DNA of 64,000 nucleotides from an uncultured Parabacteroides sp. (GTDB taxonomy: Bacteria > Bacteroidota > Bacteroidia > Bacteroidales > Tannerellaceae), in the NCBI GenBank assembly GCA_949296075.1, contig CASFNG010000007.1, positions 1-64,000 on the forward strand, given 5' to 3'. Position numbers and translations under genes: made by a program. Shown here piece after piece: positions 8,090-16,759 of this stretch. The notes beneath the pieces were generated by a model. It was not told the DNA's origin and made no database searches. It saw only the letters and a list, made by a program, of their open reading frames with translations. Positions within the stretch are counted from its first letter, which is position 1; every line of letters begins with the position of its first letter.

Positions 8090-8746
8090 TTAAAACAAGA
8101 AATAGATGCCAATACGCAAGGAATGGTCAATCTGTATATCATAATCTTCTTCTTTAGAATACTCTCCAAACAGCATGGTATACTTATTTCTCTCAGAGAA
8201 ATAGCATCGATAATCCAGCTCAGCGCCCACAAATCGCCACGTATATCGCAACCCGATTTTGGGATAGGCCGAATAATCATTGTATCTATAATGACGATAC
8301 GGAAGGGTTTCCCCTTCAGAAATTGTCTGATACCTCACATAGAGCCTTTGGTATTCCACTCCCACACCCGCGAATAATTCCAGATTATGACATCGCACGA
8401 TGGAATAATCATAGCCAAAGCCCAAACCATATAATCTCATTTTATCCGTATCCGTATGCCAATAAGAGTGAGGAGGAAAGACCTCACCCCAATGCCAACG
8501 TGTATCTTTTTGACCCATCCATCCGAAAGGCGCGTTCATATAAAGCGAATGCCTATCCGATAGTTTATACCGTACCGTTAGCTCTATCGGATGTACCATT
8601 CCCTTCACCCGATCCTTAAAGCCATACGCGATGCCCACGCCAAACCGACGCGGCACCGTATCCTTGGTGATCTCACTTGCGTTGGCTGCCGTAAATAAAG
8701 AGACACAGCATACCCAAATTGACAATAACAAATTCGTTCGTTTCAT
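8090..8746 (-). CDS. Small outer-membrane beta-barrel-like protein (tandem paralogue B1)
   Basis: 218 residues with a signal peptide ending near ANAS, followed by EITKDTVPRRFGVGIAYGF and strand-like segments, ending RIGIYFLF. The N-terminal part is nearly identical to paralogue B2 (9435-10097), including a 177-bp block differing at only six positions. The middle and loop regions differ more. It has the same layout as A1 and A2 (RFGVGI, YKL, LELFAG, YPKxGLRYTWRFVGAELDYR), so all four share one ancestor. Separated from its neighbours by 18-19 nt, consistent with one transcript. Function unknown. Confidence 0.7.
   Translation of the reverse strand: MKRTNLLLSIWVCCVSLFTAANASEITKDTVPRRFGVGIAYGFKDRVKGMVHPIELTVRYKLSDRHSLYMNAPFGWMGQKDTRWHWGEVFPPHSYWHTDTDKMRLYGLGFGYDYSIVRCHNLELFAGVGVEYQRLYVRYQTISEGETLPYRHYRYNDYSAYPKIGLRYTWRFVGAELDYRCYFSERNKYTMLFGEYSKEEDYDIQIDHSLRIGIYFLF
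8519..8695. repeat. 177-bp near-identical block, copy 1 (in paralogue B1)
   Basis: This block and 9861-10037 are the same length and differ at six positions by direct comparison. Both encode the signal-peptide junction and first strands of B-type paralogues. It marks a recent duplication or gene conversion. Confidence 0.9.
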
Positions 8747-8765
8747 GATCGATCAGATAAAAAAA

Positions 8766-9416
8766 TCAAAACAAGAAATAGACGCCGCAATGGAATGCAT
8801 GGCTAAGACGCGTATCATGGACAAATTCATAAGAAAACAGACCACCACTATAATACTCATGCATTCCTCTCCTAGAAACATAGTATCTATAATCAAACTC
8901 AATGCCGACAAAGCGGTACGTATATCTTAATCCCACTTTAGGATAGATCGCGAAATCATTGAATTTTGCGCTTCCAAAGGAGTTGAAGAGGCGAATGGGT
9001 CCAGGCGGAACGAATATGTCATACTCCTCATCTTCTTCCTTATACCGGTAATTGAGCCGCTGGTATTCGAAGCCTCCACCCGCGAACAGCTCCAGATGTT
9101 CACATCGTGCGATGGAATAATCATAACCAATACCATATAATTTCATTCTATAAGTCGCCGGAAACGAGTAATCATCCTTCCATTTTTTCCATCCTAAAGG
9201 AACATTCAGGTAAAAGGTATGCCTCTCCGGGAGCTTATACCGTATCGTAAACTCTATCGGGTGCATGGCTCGCCTGATCCGATTCTTAAAATCGTAGGAG
9301 ATACCCACGCCAAACCGATACGGCATCTTTTCCTTGACTACCTCCTCCGCATTGACTGCCGAGAAGAATGAAAGCAAGCTCATCCCAATGGTCAATAAGA
9401 ATCTCGTTCGTTTCAT
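8766..9416 (-). CDS. Small outer-membrane beta-barrel-like protein (tandem paralogue A2)
   Basis: 216 residues, signal peptide ending near VNAEE, C-terminus CGVYFLF. It matches A1 closely at the start (FLLTIGMSLLSFFSAVNAEE versus FLLIIGMCLLSFFSTVNAEE). It differs from A1 in the region between strands, at ~92-145 and ~175-200, where surface loops would be expected. It lies between B1 and B2 with gaps of 18-19 nt. No motif pointing to enzymatic activity is visible. Confidence 0.7.
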   Translation of the reverse strand: MKRTRFLLTIGMSLLSFFSAVNAEEVVKEKMPYRFGVGISYDFKNRIRRAMHPIEFTIRYKLPERHTFYLNVPLGWKKWKDDYSFPATYRMKLYGIGYDYSIARCEHLELFAGGGFEYQRLNYRYKEEDEEYDIFVPPGPIRLFNSFGSAKFNDFAIYPKVGLRYTYRFVGIEFDYRYYVSRRGMHEYYSGGLFSYEFVHDTRLSHAFHCGVYFLF

Positions 9417-9434
9417 AGCAAATCAATTTAAAGG

Positions 9435-10097
9435 TTAAAACAAAAAATAAATGCCAATACGCAAGGAATGGTCGATATGAGCACCAGACTTTTTCTCACG
9501 AAGATATTCGTAAAATAGCGCGGAATACTTATCTTGTCCATAGGCTAAATAGCAGCGATAATCCAGCTCAGCACTCACGAATCGCCAAGTATATCTCACG
9601 CCAACTTTAGGATATACCGAATAATCATTGAATTTAGCGCATCCCGACGGTTGAGTTTCCCCGTCCAGCGTGCCTCCGTACCGCCAATACAGCCGCTGGT
9701 ATTCCAAGCCTCCACCCGCGAATAGCGTCACATCCTGATATGTCAGGATAGAGTAATCATAGCCAATGCCCAAGCCATACAATCTCATTTTATGTGTGCA
9801 ATCCTCTCTTGAACGAGGAGTCGTGAAAGGGTAAACAGCAGACTTCCAACCCCATTCTCTCCATCCGAAAGGCACGTTCATATAAAGCGAATGCCTATCC
9901 GATAACTTATACCGTACCGTTAGCTCTATCGGATGTACCATTCCCTTCACCCGATCCTTAAAGCCATACGCAATGCCCACGCCAAACCGACGCGGTACCG
10001 TATCCTTAGTGATCTCACTTGCGTTGGCTGCCGTAAACAGCAAAAGGGAGGCCAACGCCAAAAGATATTTACGCCTCAAAAGCCATCTCTTTTTCAT
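9435..10097 (-). CDS. Small outer-membrane beta-barrel-like protein (tandem paralogue B2)
   Basis: 220 residues, beginning MKKRWLLRRKYLLALASLLLFTAANAS. The signal peptide differs from that of the other three genes, but the sequence from ASEITKDTVPRRFG matches B1. It ends RIGIYFLF. This is the first gene of the array and the only one with a strong Shine-Dalgarno sequence, three bases before its ATG. It follows the TonB-dependent receptor gene after 69 nt, so it could be read from that operon or from its own promoter. Function unknown. Confidence 0.7.
   Translation of the reverse strand: MKKRWLLRRKYLLALASLLLFTAANASEITKDTVPRRFGVGIAYGFKDRVKGMVHPIELTVRYKLSDRHSLYMNVPFGWREWGWKSAVYPFTTPRSREDCTHKMRLYGLGIGYDYSILTYQDVTLFAGGGLEYQRLYWRYGGTLDGETQPSGCAKFNDYSVYPKVGVRYTWRFVSAELDYRCYLAYGQDKYSALFYEYLREKKSGAHIDHSLRIGIYFLF
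9861..10037. repeat. 177-bp near-identical block, copy 2 (in paralogue B2)
   Basis: Partner of 8519-8695, with six differences over 177 positions. Flanking sequence toward the gene's 3' end is clearly more diverged, so similarity is concentrated in the exported N-terminal part. Confidence 0.9.
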
Positions 10098-10100
10098 ACT

Positions 10101-10110
10101 TCACCTCCTT
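10101..10110 (-). promoter_or_regulatory. Unusually strong ribosome binding site for paralogue B2
   Basis: On the minus strand AAGGAGGTGA lies three bases before the ATG. It is nearly fully complementary to the 16S 3' tail. Most genes in this window, and in Bacteroidetes generally, lack such a site. Confidence 0.75.
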
Positions 10111-10166
10111 TTATACGTTTATAACTATTGGATATAAGATTGATTTATTCCAATTCCACACCAACC

Positions 10167-12473
10167 TTACAGCCGGTTCATCTCCTCGCTGGCGGACGAT
10201 TTTCCCTTGTATTTCTTCTTGGCGTTGAAGTTGTAACGGATATAAATCCCCACTCTCCGGTTATCCTTGTACTTACTCTTGGAGAAGACGTAACCGGTAT
10301 CATAGCGAATCTCATCCTCTTTGGCTCCCAAGAGGTTCTCGACACTCAAGCGTACATACAACTGATTATCGAACAACCGCTTGCTGATCCCGAGGCTGAT
10401 CATCGCGTTTTGCTTGATCCGATACTCACGCATATATCCATCGTTATTGTATCCGATCAAGAGATAGGGCATCCATTGTTTTCCCAATCTCCAATAGTTA
10501 TTGAGCGAGGCCCGGATGTACGGGCGATTCCCGTTGATTCGCCGATGATTTTCATCATAAATCGGGAGATAAGTACGCGTCAGATTCGCGCTGACCTCCG
10601 GCTCCCAAACACCGATAGCCGTATTATAGGAGAAACCGGCGTTCAAGGCCGTATAATGAGAAAGATTAACCGGTTTGGACAGGAATAGCAACGGATCCGC
10701 CCGGCTCACGACGTTTCCGGACATGATATAGTCCTTTATCCATTGATAATCCACGAAGAACGTCAGCGTACGATACTGCGCCGTATAAGAGAGGCTTGTA
10801 GTATATTGCGGCAGCAAGAGGGGATTGCCCTGCTCCATGCTGTAACGATTCAGATAGTCGATGCTGTTCCGGAGCTGATAATAGGTAGGTCGTCTCACCT
10901 TGGTAGAGAGGCTGATCCCCATTTTGACATTCTTGCCGGAATAGGTATACGAGAGATAGGGATAAAGCCGGTTATAAACGCGATCCTCCAAGGCTGCGTG
11001 GGTCAAATCATCCGTATAGCTCATCTTGAAGCTCTCGTAGCGCAAGCCCAAGCGGGCGGCGAACCTTTTATAGCTATAACCGCCCTCAGCGAAGAAGGCA
11101 TACTTGGTCTCCTTGGAGCGCAACGCGGAAAGATTATATTCCACCGTCTCGTCCGCGGATTGGTTCCTCAACTTGTTTTCCACGAACGAGACGTTCGAGC
11201 CCCAAGTAAAGGAGGTCGAGCTATTCGGCGCATAATCCATCGTGAGCAAGCCGGAATAGATCGCATATTCATTCTCGTCGCGGGAGTTTACCACGTGCGA
11301 GTCCGTCAAGTCGCCACTTTCCACGTTTACCTGCCCGCCGTTCGCCTTCCGGCGAAGCATATCCCCATTGACATTCAAGGTCAGCTTAGAAGACAACTTC
11401 CCCTCATAATACAGGTTCGAGTTCCATTGCCGGTAACGGGAACGTGCGTTAATATCCGCACGCAGGCTTTCAAAATCAACTTCCTTTCTCATCACGGAAC
11501 TTACCGAGCTTCCTCCCCAGCGATCCGTTTCCTCTGAATAAGAGACCTGCCCTCCTACCGTATGGTTCTCATGGAGGAAGAGGCTTAATCCGCCTGTCAC
11601 ATCCTGGTTATAGTAATTAGACGGCCATCTGTCCATATCGCTCTTAAGCACCCACTGCCCCACTTCCGTATCCACACGCTCCTCGTTCCGCTGGTCGGTA
11701 GATAGCCTTAGGGAAGAATTCGAGAAGGCCGCGAAGGCATTTATCTTTTGGCCGCCATAGGTCAGTTGCAATTGCTCATTGTCCGAGTTCCTGCGCCCCT
11801 GCTTATCGCCAAGAGTAGCCCCGACACCCCATCCCTCAATAAAGTTACGCTTCAAGTTTATCTTGATGACGGCGTTCATATCCGCGTCATATTGGATCCT
11901 CGGATTCCGGATCACCTCGACAGAGGCGATGTCCTTGCTGTTAAGCCTCGTTAGCTCCGACATATCCGTCACCTTCCGGCGATTGATATACACGACCGCC
12001 GCCCCTTTCCCGAACACGGAATACTGTCCATCTTTCCCATAAACCAGGGGAATCTTGTCCAAAATGTCATCCGCGGTGCCGAAATCTCTCAATACCGAGT
12101 GCTCCACGTCCGCGATCAAGTTCGTACCTTGGATCTTCACGTTCTTCCGATGGGCACTGACCGTCACCTCATCCAAGCGCATATCCAACGCGTTTAAGAC
12201 ATATCGATGCTTATCCGGATCCAATCGCTCATAAAGATTTTGGTATCCTATGCACGAGATACGCAAGAAGCAGGGATCAGCCGTTTGCTCGATCCTGAAC
12301 CTCCCGTTCTCATCGGTCACGGTTCCTGAGATCAATATGGAATCGCCGGACAGGAGGCAGACATTGGCGTACGCTATCGGCTGGTTATCGACGTCGGATA
12401 CTTGCCCGGCGAACTGGGCGAAGATCGTTTGGCGTATCAGCAAGAAGAGCAACAACAGTAATGATCTTTTCAT
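10167..12473 (-). CDS. TonB-dependent receptor-like outer-membrane protein (OMP beta-barrel family)
   Basis: A 768-residue protein. It has a signal peptide (~1-19), a carboxypeptidase-regulatory-like beta-sandwich (~20-95: FAGQVSDVDNQPIAYANV, TVTDENGRFRI), a plug domain (~105-210, with VYINRRKVTD and DIASVEVIRNP) and a C-terminal barrel. The plug and barrel layout fits the outer-membrane protein beta-barrel family found next to regulators or peptidases in Bacteroidetes rather than SusC, and no SusD partner is adjacent. The transported ligand is unknown. It precedes the four small barrel genes on the same strand. Confidence 0.85.
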   Translation of the reverse strand: MKRSLLLLLFLLIRQTIFAQFAGQVSDVDNQPIAYANVCLLSGDSILISGTVTDENGRFRIEQTADPCFLRISCIGYQNLYERLDPDKHRYVLNALDMRLDEVTVSAHRKNVKIQGTNLIADVEHSVLRDFGTADDILDKIPLVYGKDGQYSVFGKGAAVVYINRRKVTDMSELTRLNSKDIASVEVIRNPRIQYDADMNAVIKINLKRNFIEGWGVGATLGDKQGRRNSDNEQLQLTYGGQKINAFAAFSNSSLRLSTDQRNEERVDTEVGQWVLKSDMDRWPSNYYNQDVTGGLSLFLHENHTVGGQVSYSEETDRWGGSSVSSVMRKEVDFESLRADINARSRYRQWNSNLYYEGKLSSKLTLNVNGDMLRRKANGGQVNVESGDLTDSHVVNSRDENEYAIYSGLLTMDYAPNSSTSFTWGSNVSFVENKLRNQSADETVEYNLSALRSKETKYAFFAEGGYSYKRFAARLGLRYESFKMSYTDDLTHAALEDRVYNRLYPYLSYTYSGKNVKMGISLSTKVRRPTYYQLRNSIDYLNRYSMEQGNPLLLPQYTTSLSYTAQYRTLTFFVDYQWIKDYIMSGNVVSRADPLLFLSKPVNLSHYTALNAGFSYNTAIGVWEPEVSANLTRTYLPIYDENHRRINGNRPYIRASLNNYWRLGKQWMPYLLIGYNNDGYMREYRIKQNAMISLGISKRLFDNQLYVRLSVENLLGAKEDEIRYDTGYVFSKSKYKDNRRVGIYIRYNFNAKKKYKGKSSASEEMNRL

Positions 12474-12672
12474 AGGATTGGCGTTTTAGCTACTCGTTCA
12501 CCGCTATAAATTAAGGAATAAATATCCTCATTTCCAAACAAATAGATCATTTTATTAAATAGATTTTAAGCAAATGTTTTACAATATTTGAAATTCAAGG
12601 CGCACAGCGATCCATACTTTCCCGGGTCCGGCGATACCTATCCCCCTTGTTTACCAAAACCCGGGGAAGAAT

Positions 12673-12710
12673 CGCGAGAAACTTGACGGGAAAACGCAAG
12701 AAACTTGACG
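12673..12710 (+). repeat. Paired 16-bp direct repeat upstream of mtaB
   Basis: CGCGAGAAACTTGACG (12673-12688) and CGCAAGAAACTTGACG (12695-12710) differ at one position. They are 22 bp apart, about two helical turns. They lie just upstream of a TATCTTCG -7 element and could be a regulator-binding pair. Confidence 0.6.
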
Positions 12711-12719
12711 TAGAAAATG

Positions 12720-12727
12720 TATCTTCG
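12720..12727 (+). promoter_or_regulatory. -7 element for the mtaB operon
   Basis: TATCTTCG fits the TAnnTTTG/TAnnTTCG pattern and lies 20 nt before the mtaB ATG. The -33 position is occupied by the second direct repeat rather than by TTTG. Confidence 0.5.
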
Positions 12728-12747
12728 CGGGCAAACAAAAACACGGC

Positions 12748-14082
12748 ATGATCGATCAAAGCATATTCAACAACAAGAAAGCGGCGTATTATACGCTGGG
12801 ATGCAAACTGAATTTCGCGGAGACCTCCACGATCGGGAAGCTGCTTGCCGAGCAGGGGGTGCGCAAGGTTCGCCCCAATGAGAAAGCGGATATATGCGTG
12901 GTGAACACCTGTTCCGTGACGGAGCTGGCCGATAAGAAATGCCGGCAGGCGATCCGCCGGATCGGGAAGCAGCACCCGGGTGCCTTTATCGTGGTGACCG
13001 GCTGCTACGCCCAGCTGAAACCGGAGGAGGTGGCGCATATCGAGGGGGTCGATCTCGTGCTTGGCGCCGAACAGAAATTAGAGATCTTACAACATTTGGA
13101 TAATTTGGAGAAAAGAGCGGACGGGGGCGCGGTCATCGCTTCCGAAAGCAAGGATATACGTACCTTCTCCCCCTCTTGCTCGGCGGACGACCGTACCCGC
13201 CATTTCCTGAAGGTGCAGGATGGCTGCGACTACTTTTGCTCGTATTGCACCATCCCCTTCGCCCGCGGCCGCAGCCGCAACGGGACGATAGCCAGCCTCG
13301 TGGAGCAGGCCCGGGAGGTGGCCCGTCAAGGAGGGAAGGAGATCGTGCTGACGGGCGTGAATATCGGCGATTTCGGCAAGAGCACGGGCGAGACTTTCAT
13401 CGACTTGATCCGTGCGCTGGACGAGGTGGAGGGGATCACGCGCTATCGTATCTCTTCCATCGAGCCGAACCTGATCACCGACGAGGCGATCGATTTCGTG
13501 GCCCGCAGCAAGCGGTTCGCGCCTCATTTCCATATTCCGCTGCAAAGCGGGAGCGACGCCGTGCTGAAACTGATGCGCCGCCGGTACGACACCGCCTTGT
13601 TCCGCCATAAGGTGGAGAAGATCAAGGAGATCATGCCGCACGCCTTCATCGGGGTGGACGTGATCGTAGGGACGAGGGGCGAGACGGACGCCTATTTCGA
13701 GGAGGCGCGCCAATTTATCGAGAGCCTCGACATCAGCCAGCTGCACGTGTTCAGCTATTCCGAGCGCCCGGGGACCCAGGCGCTGAAGATCGACTATGTG
13801 GTGGATCCCAAGACGAAGCACGCACGGAGCCAGCAACTGTTGGACATCTCGGACAAGAAACTGCACGCTTTCTACGAGGCGCATATCGGACAAAAGGCGG
13901 ACGTCTTGTTCGAGCATACGAGGAAAGAGGACAAGATGCACGGTTTCACGGAGAATTATATCAAGGTGGAGATCCCCTACGACGAGGCGTTGGTCAACGA
14001 GACCCGCACGGTCGTCTTAGGGCCTTGGAACGAGGATCATTCCGCCCTGACAGTGGCTCAAACATTTACAAGGGAGGGTTAA
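12748..14082 (+). CDS. mtaB: tRNA t6A37 methylthiotransferase MtaB
   Basis: A 444-residue radical-SAM enzyme that converts N6-threonylcarbamoyladenosine at position 37 of ANN-decoding tRNAs to the 2-methylthio form. The N-terminal UPF0004 domain carries the auxiliary cluster cysteines C19, C55 and C86. The radical-SAM motif is C160-x3-C164-x2-C167 (CDYFCSYC), and a TRAM-like tail ends the protein. Length and GCKLNxxE-type N-terminus separate it from MiaB and RimO. First gene of a tight three-gene operon. TsaB, which helps make the substrate modification, is encoded far away at 47 kb. Confidence 0.93.
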   Translation: MIDQSIFNNKKAAYYTLGCKLNFAETSTIGKLLAEQGVRKVRPNEKADICVVNTCSVTELADKKCRQAIRRIGKQHPGAFIVVTGCYAQLKPEEVAHIEGVDLVLGAEQKLEILQHLDNLEKRADGGAVIASESKDIRTFSPSCSADDRTRHFLKVQDGCDYFCSYCTIPFARGRSRNGTIASLVEQAREVARQGGKEIVLTGVNIGDFGKSTGETFIDLIRALDEVEGITRYRISSIEPNLITDEAIDFVARSKRFAPHFHIPLQSGSDAVLKLMRRRYDTALFRHKVEKIKEIMPHAFIGVDVIVGTRGETDAYFEEARQFIESLDISQLHVFSYSERPGTQALKIDYVVDPKTKHARSQQLLDISDKKLHAFYEAHIGQKADVLFEHTRKEDKMHGFTENYIKVEIPYDEALVNETRTVVLGPWNEDHSALTVAQTFTREG

Positions 14083-14085
14083 ATC

Positions 14086-14976
14086 ATGTGGTCGAAAGTA
14101 GAATATGCGCTTTTGTACGCTTGGGTGAAAGTCCACGCGTTACTTCCGATGCGGGTATTATACGGATTGGCCGATGTACTGTATCTCCTTATTTACAAGG
14201 TGGCCCGTTACCGGGTGAAGGTGGTGCGCCGTAATTTGGCGGCGTCCTTCCCTGACAAGGATCAACGGGAGTTACGCCAGTTGGAGCACCGCTTTTATCA
14301 CCATTTCGCGGATTATGTGGTAGAGACGCTTAAACTGATGCATATCTCGCTGGCCGAGCTTCAACGTCGGGCATACGTGAAAAACCCGGAGCTCGTGGAT
14401 CGGCTCATGGAGAAAGGGCATACGTGCTTTATCTTGCTCATGGGACATTACGGGAACTGGGAGTGGTTCTCAGGCTCTTCCTCCCGTTTCGAGGATTCCC
14501 GGATCTATCAGATCTACCGCCCGCTGAACAATCGGGCTTTCGACCGGCTGTTCATCCGGTTACGCACCAAGTTTGGCTCATTTGGCATCAAGAAACAGGA
14601 CACGATACGGGACATCTTGCGGCTTAAGCAGGAGAAGATCCGTTCGGTTGTCATCTTCCTGGCGGATCAGACCCCCAGTAAGGCGAATTTGCATTACTGG
14701 ACGGAGTTCCTTCATCAAGACACCCCGATCCTGACCGGCCCCGAGCGTATCGCGCGCAAGCTGGATCTGCCGGTGATCTTCTTAGACACCCGGAAAGAGC
14801 GTAGGGGGTATTATTCCGTTGAGCTACAACTCGTGACAGAATATCCCCGGGAGACCGCCGAAAACGAGATCACCGAACGATACGCCCGCCTGCTGGAGCG
14901 CATGATCCTACGTGATCCCGCTTATTGGCTATGGACACACAAACGCTGGAAATACAAGCACGAGGAGAAGAAATGA
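14086..14976 (+). CDS. Lipid A-type lysophospholipid acyltransferase (LpxL/HtrB family)
   Basis: A 296-residue membrane-associated acyltransferase. It has an N-terminal hydrophobic helix (~15-40) and the H-x4-E catalytic motif in GHYGNWEW (~123-130). It also has FLADQTPSKAN (~192-202), typical of LpxL/LpxM-type enzymes that add secondary acyl chains to lipid A. Starts 3 nt after mtaB and overlaps the glycosyltransferase start by 4 nt. Acyl donor and the position acylated cannot be read from sequence. Confidence 0.9.
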   Translation: MWSKVEYALLYAWVKVHALLPMRVLYGLADVLYLLIYKVARYRVKVVRRNLAASFPDKDQRELRQLEHRFYHHFADYVVETLKLMHISLAELQRRAYVKNPELVDRLMEKGHTCFILLMGHYGNWEWFSGSSSRFEDSRIYQIYRPLNNRAFDRLFIRLRTKFGSFGIKKQDTIRDILRLKQEKIRSVVIFLADQTPSKANLHYWTEFLHQDTPILTGPERIARKLDLPVIFLDTRKERRGYYSVELQLVTEYPRETAENEITERYARLLERMILRDPAYWLWTHKRWKYKHEEKK

Positions 14977-15995
14977 AAAGGGTAGCCGTCGTCATATTGA
15001 ACTGGAACGGAAAGAAGCTGATGGAGGAGTTCCTCCCTTCCGTCGTGGCTTACTCACCCGAGTGGGCGGAGATTATCGTGGCCGACAACGCCTCCTCCGA
15101 CGGTTCGCTGGAGATGTTAGAGAAGCGTTTCCCATCCGTAGGCATTATCCGGCTCGACCGGAATTATGGCTTCGCGGAGGGGTACAACCGGGCTCTCCGG
15201 GAAATCAATACGGAATACTGTGTTCTGCTAAATAGCGACGTGGAAGTAACCCCGCATTGGATAGAAATCCCGATACAGACGATGGACGCTGACCCGTCGG
15301 TCGCCTGCGTGCAGCCCAAGATCAGGGCGCAACGGAACAAAGACTACTTCGAGTATGCCGGAGCCGCCGGAGGGTATTTAGACAAATACGGCTATCCGTT
15401 TTGCCGGGGGCGGGTCTTGCACGTCGTAGAGAAGGATGAAGGCCAATACGACACCACGGCGGAGATCTTATGGGCCACGGGCGCCTGCCTGTTCATCCGT
15501 ACCGCCGTTTATAAGGAAGCGGGAGGGTTGGATGCCGGCTTCTTCGCCCACCAGGAGGAAATCGACCTATGCTGGCGCTTACGTTCACGAGGGTATCGGC
15601 TGTTATGCACGCCCCAATCCGTGGTTTATCACGTAGGGGGAGCGACCTTGAACGCCGAGAATCCAAGAAAGACATTCCTGAATTTCCGCAACAGTCTGCT
15701 GATGCTCTATAAAAATTCGTTGGAAAAAGACCTGAAGCAGGTCATGCTCGTACGTTTTTGGTTAGATTATATCGCGGCGGCGAAGTTCGCCTTAGAGGGA
15801 CACTTCGCCAACGCTAAAGCAATTTATGAGGCCCGGAAAGCTTTTCGGCAGCTAAAACCCTCATACGCCCCTAAACGAAAAATCAACTTGGAGAAACAGG
15901 TATTGGGAAACATTCCCGAGTTACGCCGGGAAAGTCTCATTCTTTCCTTCTACCTCAAGGGTAAAAAGACATTCAAGGCCTTGATGAAGCGATAA
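14973..15995 (+). CDS. Family 2 glycosyltransferase
   Basis: A 340-residue GT-A glycosyltransferase that begins KRVAVVILNWNG. It has VADNASSDGS (~36-45), RNYGFAEGYN (~63-72) and the metal-binding NSDVE (~87-91). ATGACLF and HQEEIDLCWRLRSRGY mark the acceptor region. This is the GT2 form common in polysaccharide, O-antigen and rhamnosyl transfer. The start is the ATG overlapping the acyltransferase stop (ATGA), since the longer in-frame upstream extension lies inside that gene. Linkage to an acyltransferase suggests envelope glycolipid work, which is inference. Confidence 0.92.
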   Translation: MKRVAVVILNWNGKKLMEEFLPSVVAYSPEWAEIIVADNASSDGSLEMLEKRFPSVGIIRLDRNYGFAEGYNRALREINTEYCVLLNSDVEVTPHWIEIPIQTMDADPSVACVQPKIRAQRNKDYFEYAGAAGGYLDKYGYPFCRGRVLHVVEKDEGQYDTTAEILWATGACLFIRTAVYKEAGGLDAGFFAHQEEIDLCWRLRSRGYRLLCTPQSVVYHVGGATLNAENPRKTFLNFRNSLLMLYKNSLEKDLKQVMLVRFWLDYIAAAKFALEGHFANAKAIYEARKAFRQLKPSYAPKRKINLEKQVLGNIPELRRESLILSFYLKGKKTFKALMKR

Positions 15996-16034
15996 AAAAC
16001 AGAGAGGTATAGGCCGTTCGATCAGCAACGGTTA

Positions 16035-16679
16035 TCAGGTAGTAGCCTGCCTAAAAATATCAATCAGTATCGGACGAAGCCCGCTTACGAAGCATTCTAC
16101 GGCAATCACCATCAAGATTAATCCCATCAGGCGCATCATTACGTTATTTCCCATCTCACCTAAAAGGCTGACAAGCCGGGTAGATGCCCGTAAGATCAGG
16201 AAGGTCAGGAAATAGACGAATGCGATTACCCCGATCAGTACGCCTTTCAGGGCGATTGTCGTAGCATCATCCATCAATACGATTGCGTTGGCGATCGCTC
16301 CAGGACCGCACAACATGGGGATAGCCAAGGGAGTTATCGAGATGTCGTCGGCATACGTCTTCACCTCCTCCTTCTTCAATTTAGCGCTGGAATAGCGGGC
16401 TTGCAACATATCAAAGCCAATCTTGAAAATAATGAAGCCGCCCGCTATACGGAATCCATTCGAGGATATGCCAAAAAACTTAAACAGGAATTGCCCAGAG
16501 AAGGTAAAGACCATCAGCGTGATGAACGAGACAATCGTAGCCCGCCGCACGACCGTTCTCCGCTCCCGCTCCTCCATGCCATTGGTCATGGTCAAGAAGA
16601 CCGGCATCGTCCCAAGCGGATTAGTCAACGTAAAGAAAGAGGTAAAGCATAATAGCGCAAAAGGCAACAAATCTTCCAT
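16035..16679 (-). CDS. MarC family integral membrane protein (UPF0056)
   Basis: A 214-residue protein with six hydrophobic segments. It has the family pattern near the N-terminus (FTSFFTLTNPLGTMPVFLTMT) and DISITPLAIPMLCGPGAIA (~110-128), where MarC proteins carry their conserved PLAIPLLAGPG-type loop. The function of the family is unknown; early links to multiple antibiotic resistance were withdrawn. The shorter start (MEDLLPF) is chosen because the upstream extension adds a poor, Trp-rich stretch. Converges with the glycosyltransferase gene. Confidence 0.9.
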   Translation of the reverse strand: MEDLLPFALLCFTSFFTLTNPLGTMPVFLTMTNGMEERERRTVVRRATIVSFITLMVFTFSGQFLFKFFGISSNGFRIAGGFIIFKIGFDMLQARYSSAKLKKEEVKTYADDISITPLAIPMLCGPGAIANAIVLMDDATTIALKGVLIGVIAFVYFLTFLILRASTRLVSLLGEMGNNVMMRLMGLILMVIAVECFVSGLRPILIDIFRQATT

Positions 16680-16759
16680 AGCGATCCAGATTAAAAGTCC
16701 ACCCCAAAGGAAGCACAATTCGCGAGATATAGCAACTCTTTTGGGGTGGAAAATCTTTT

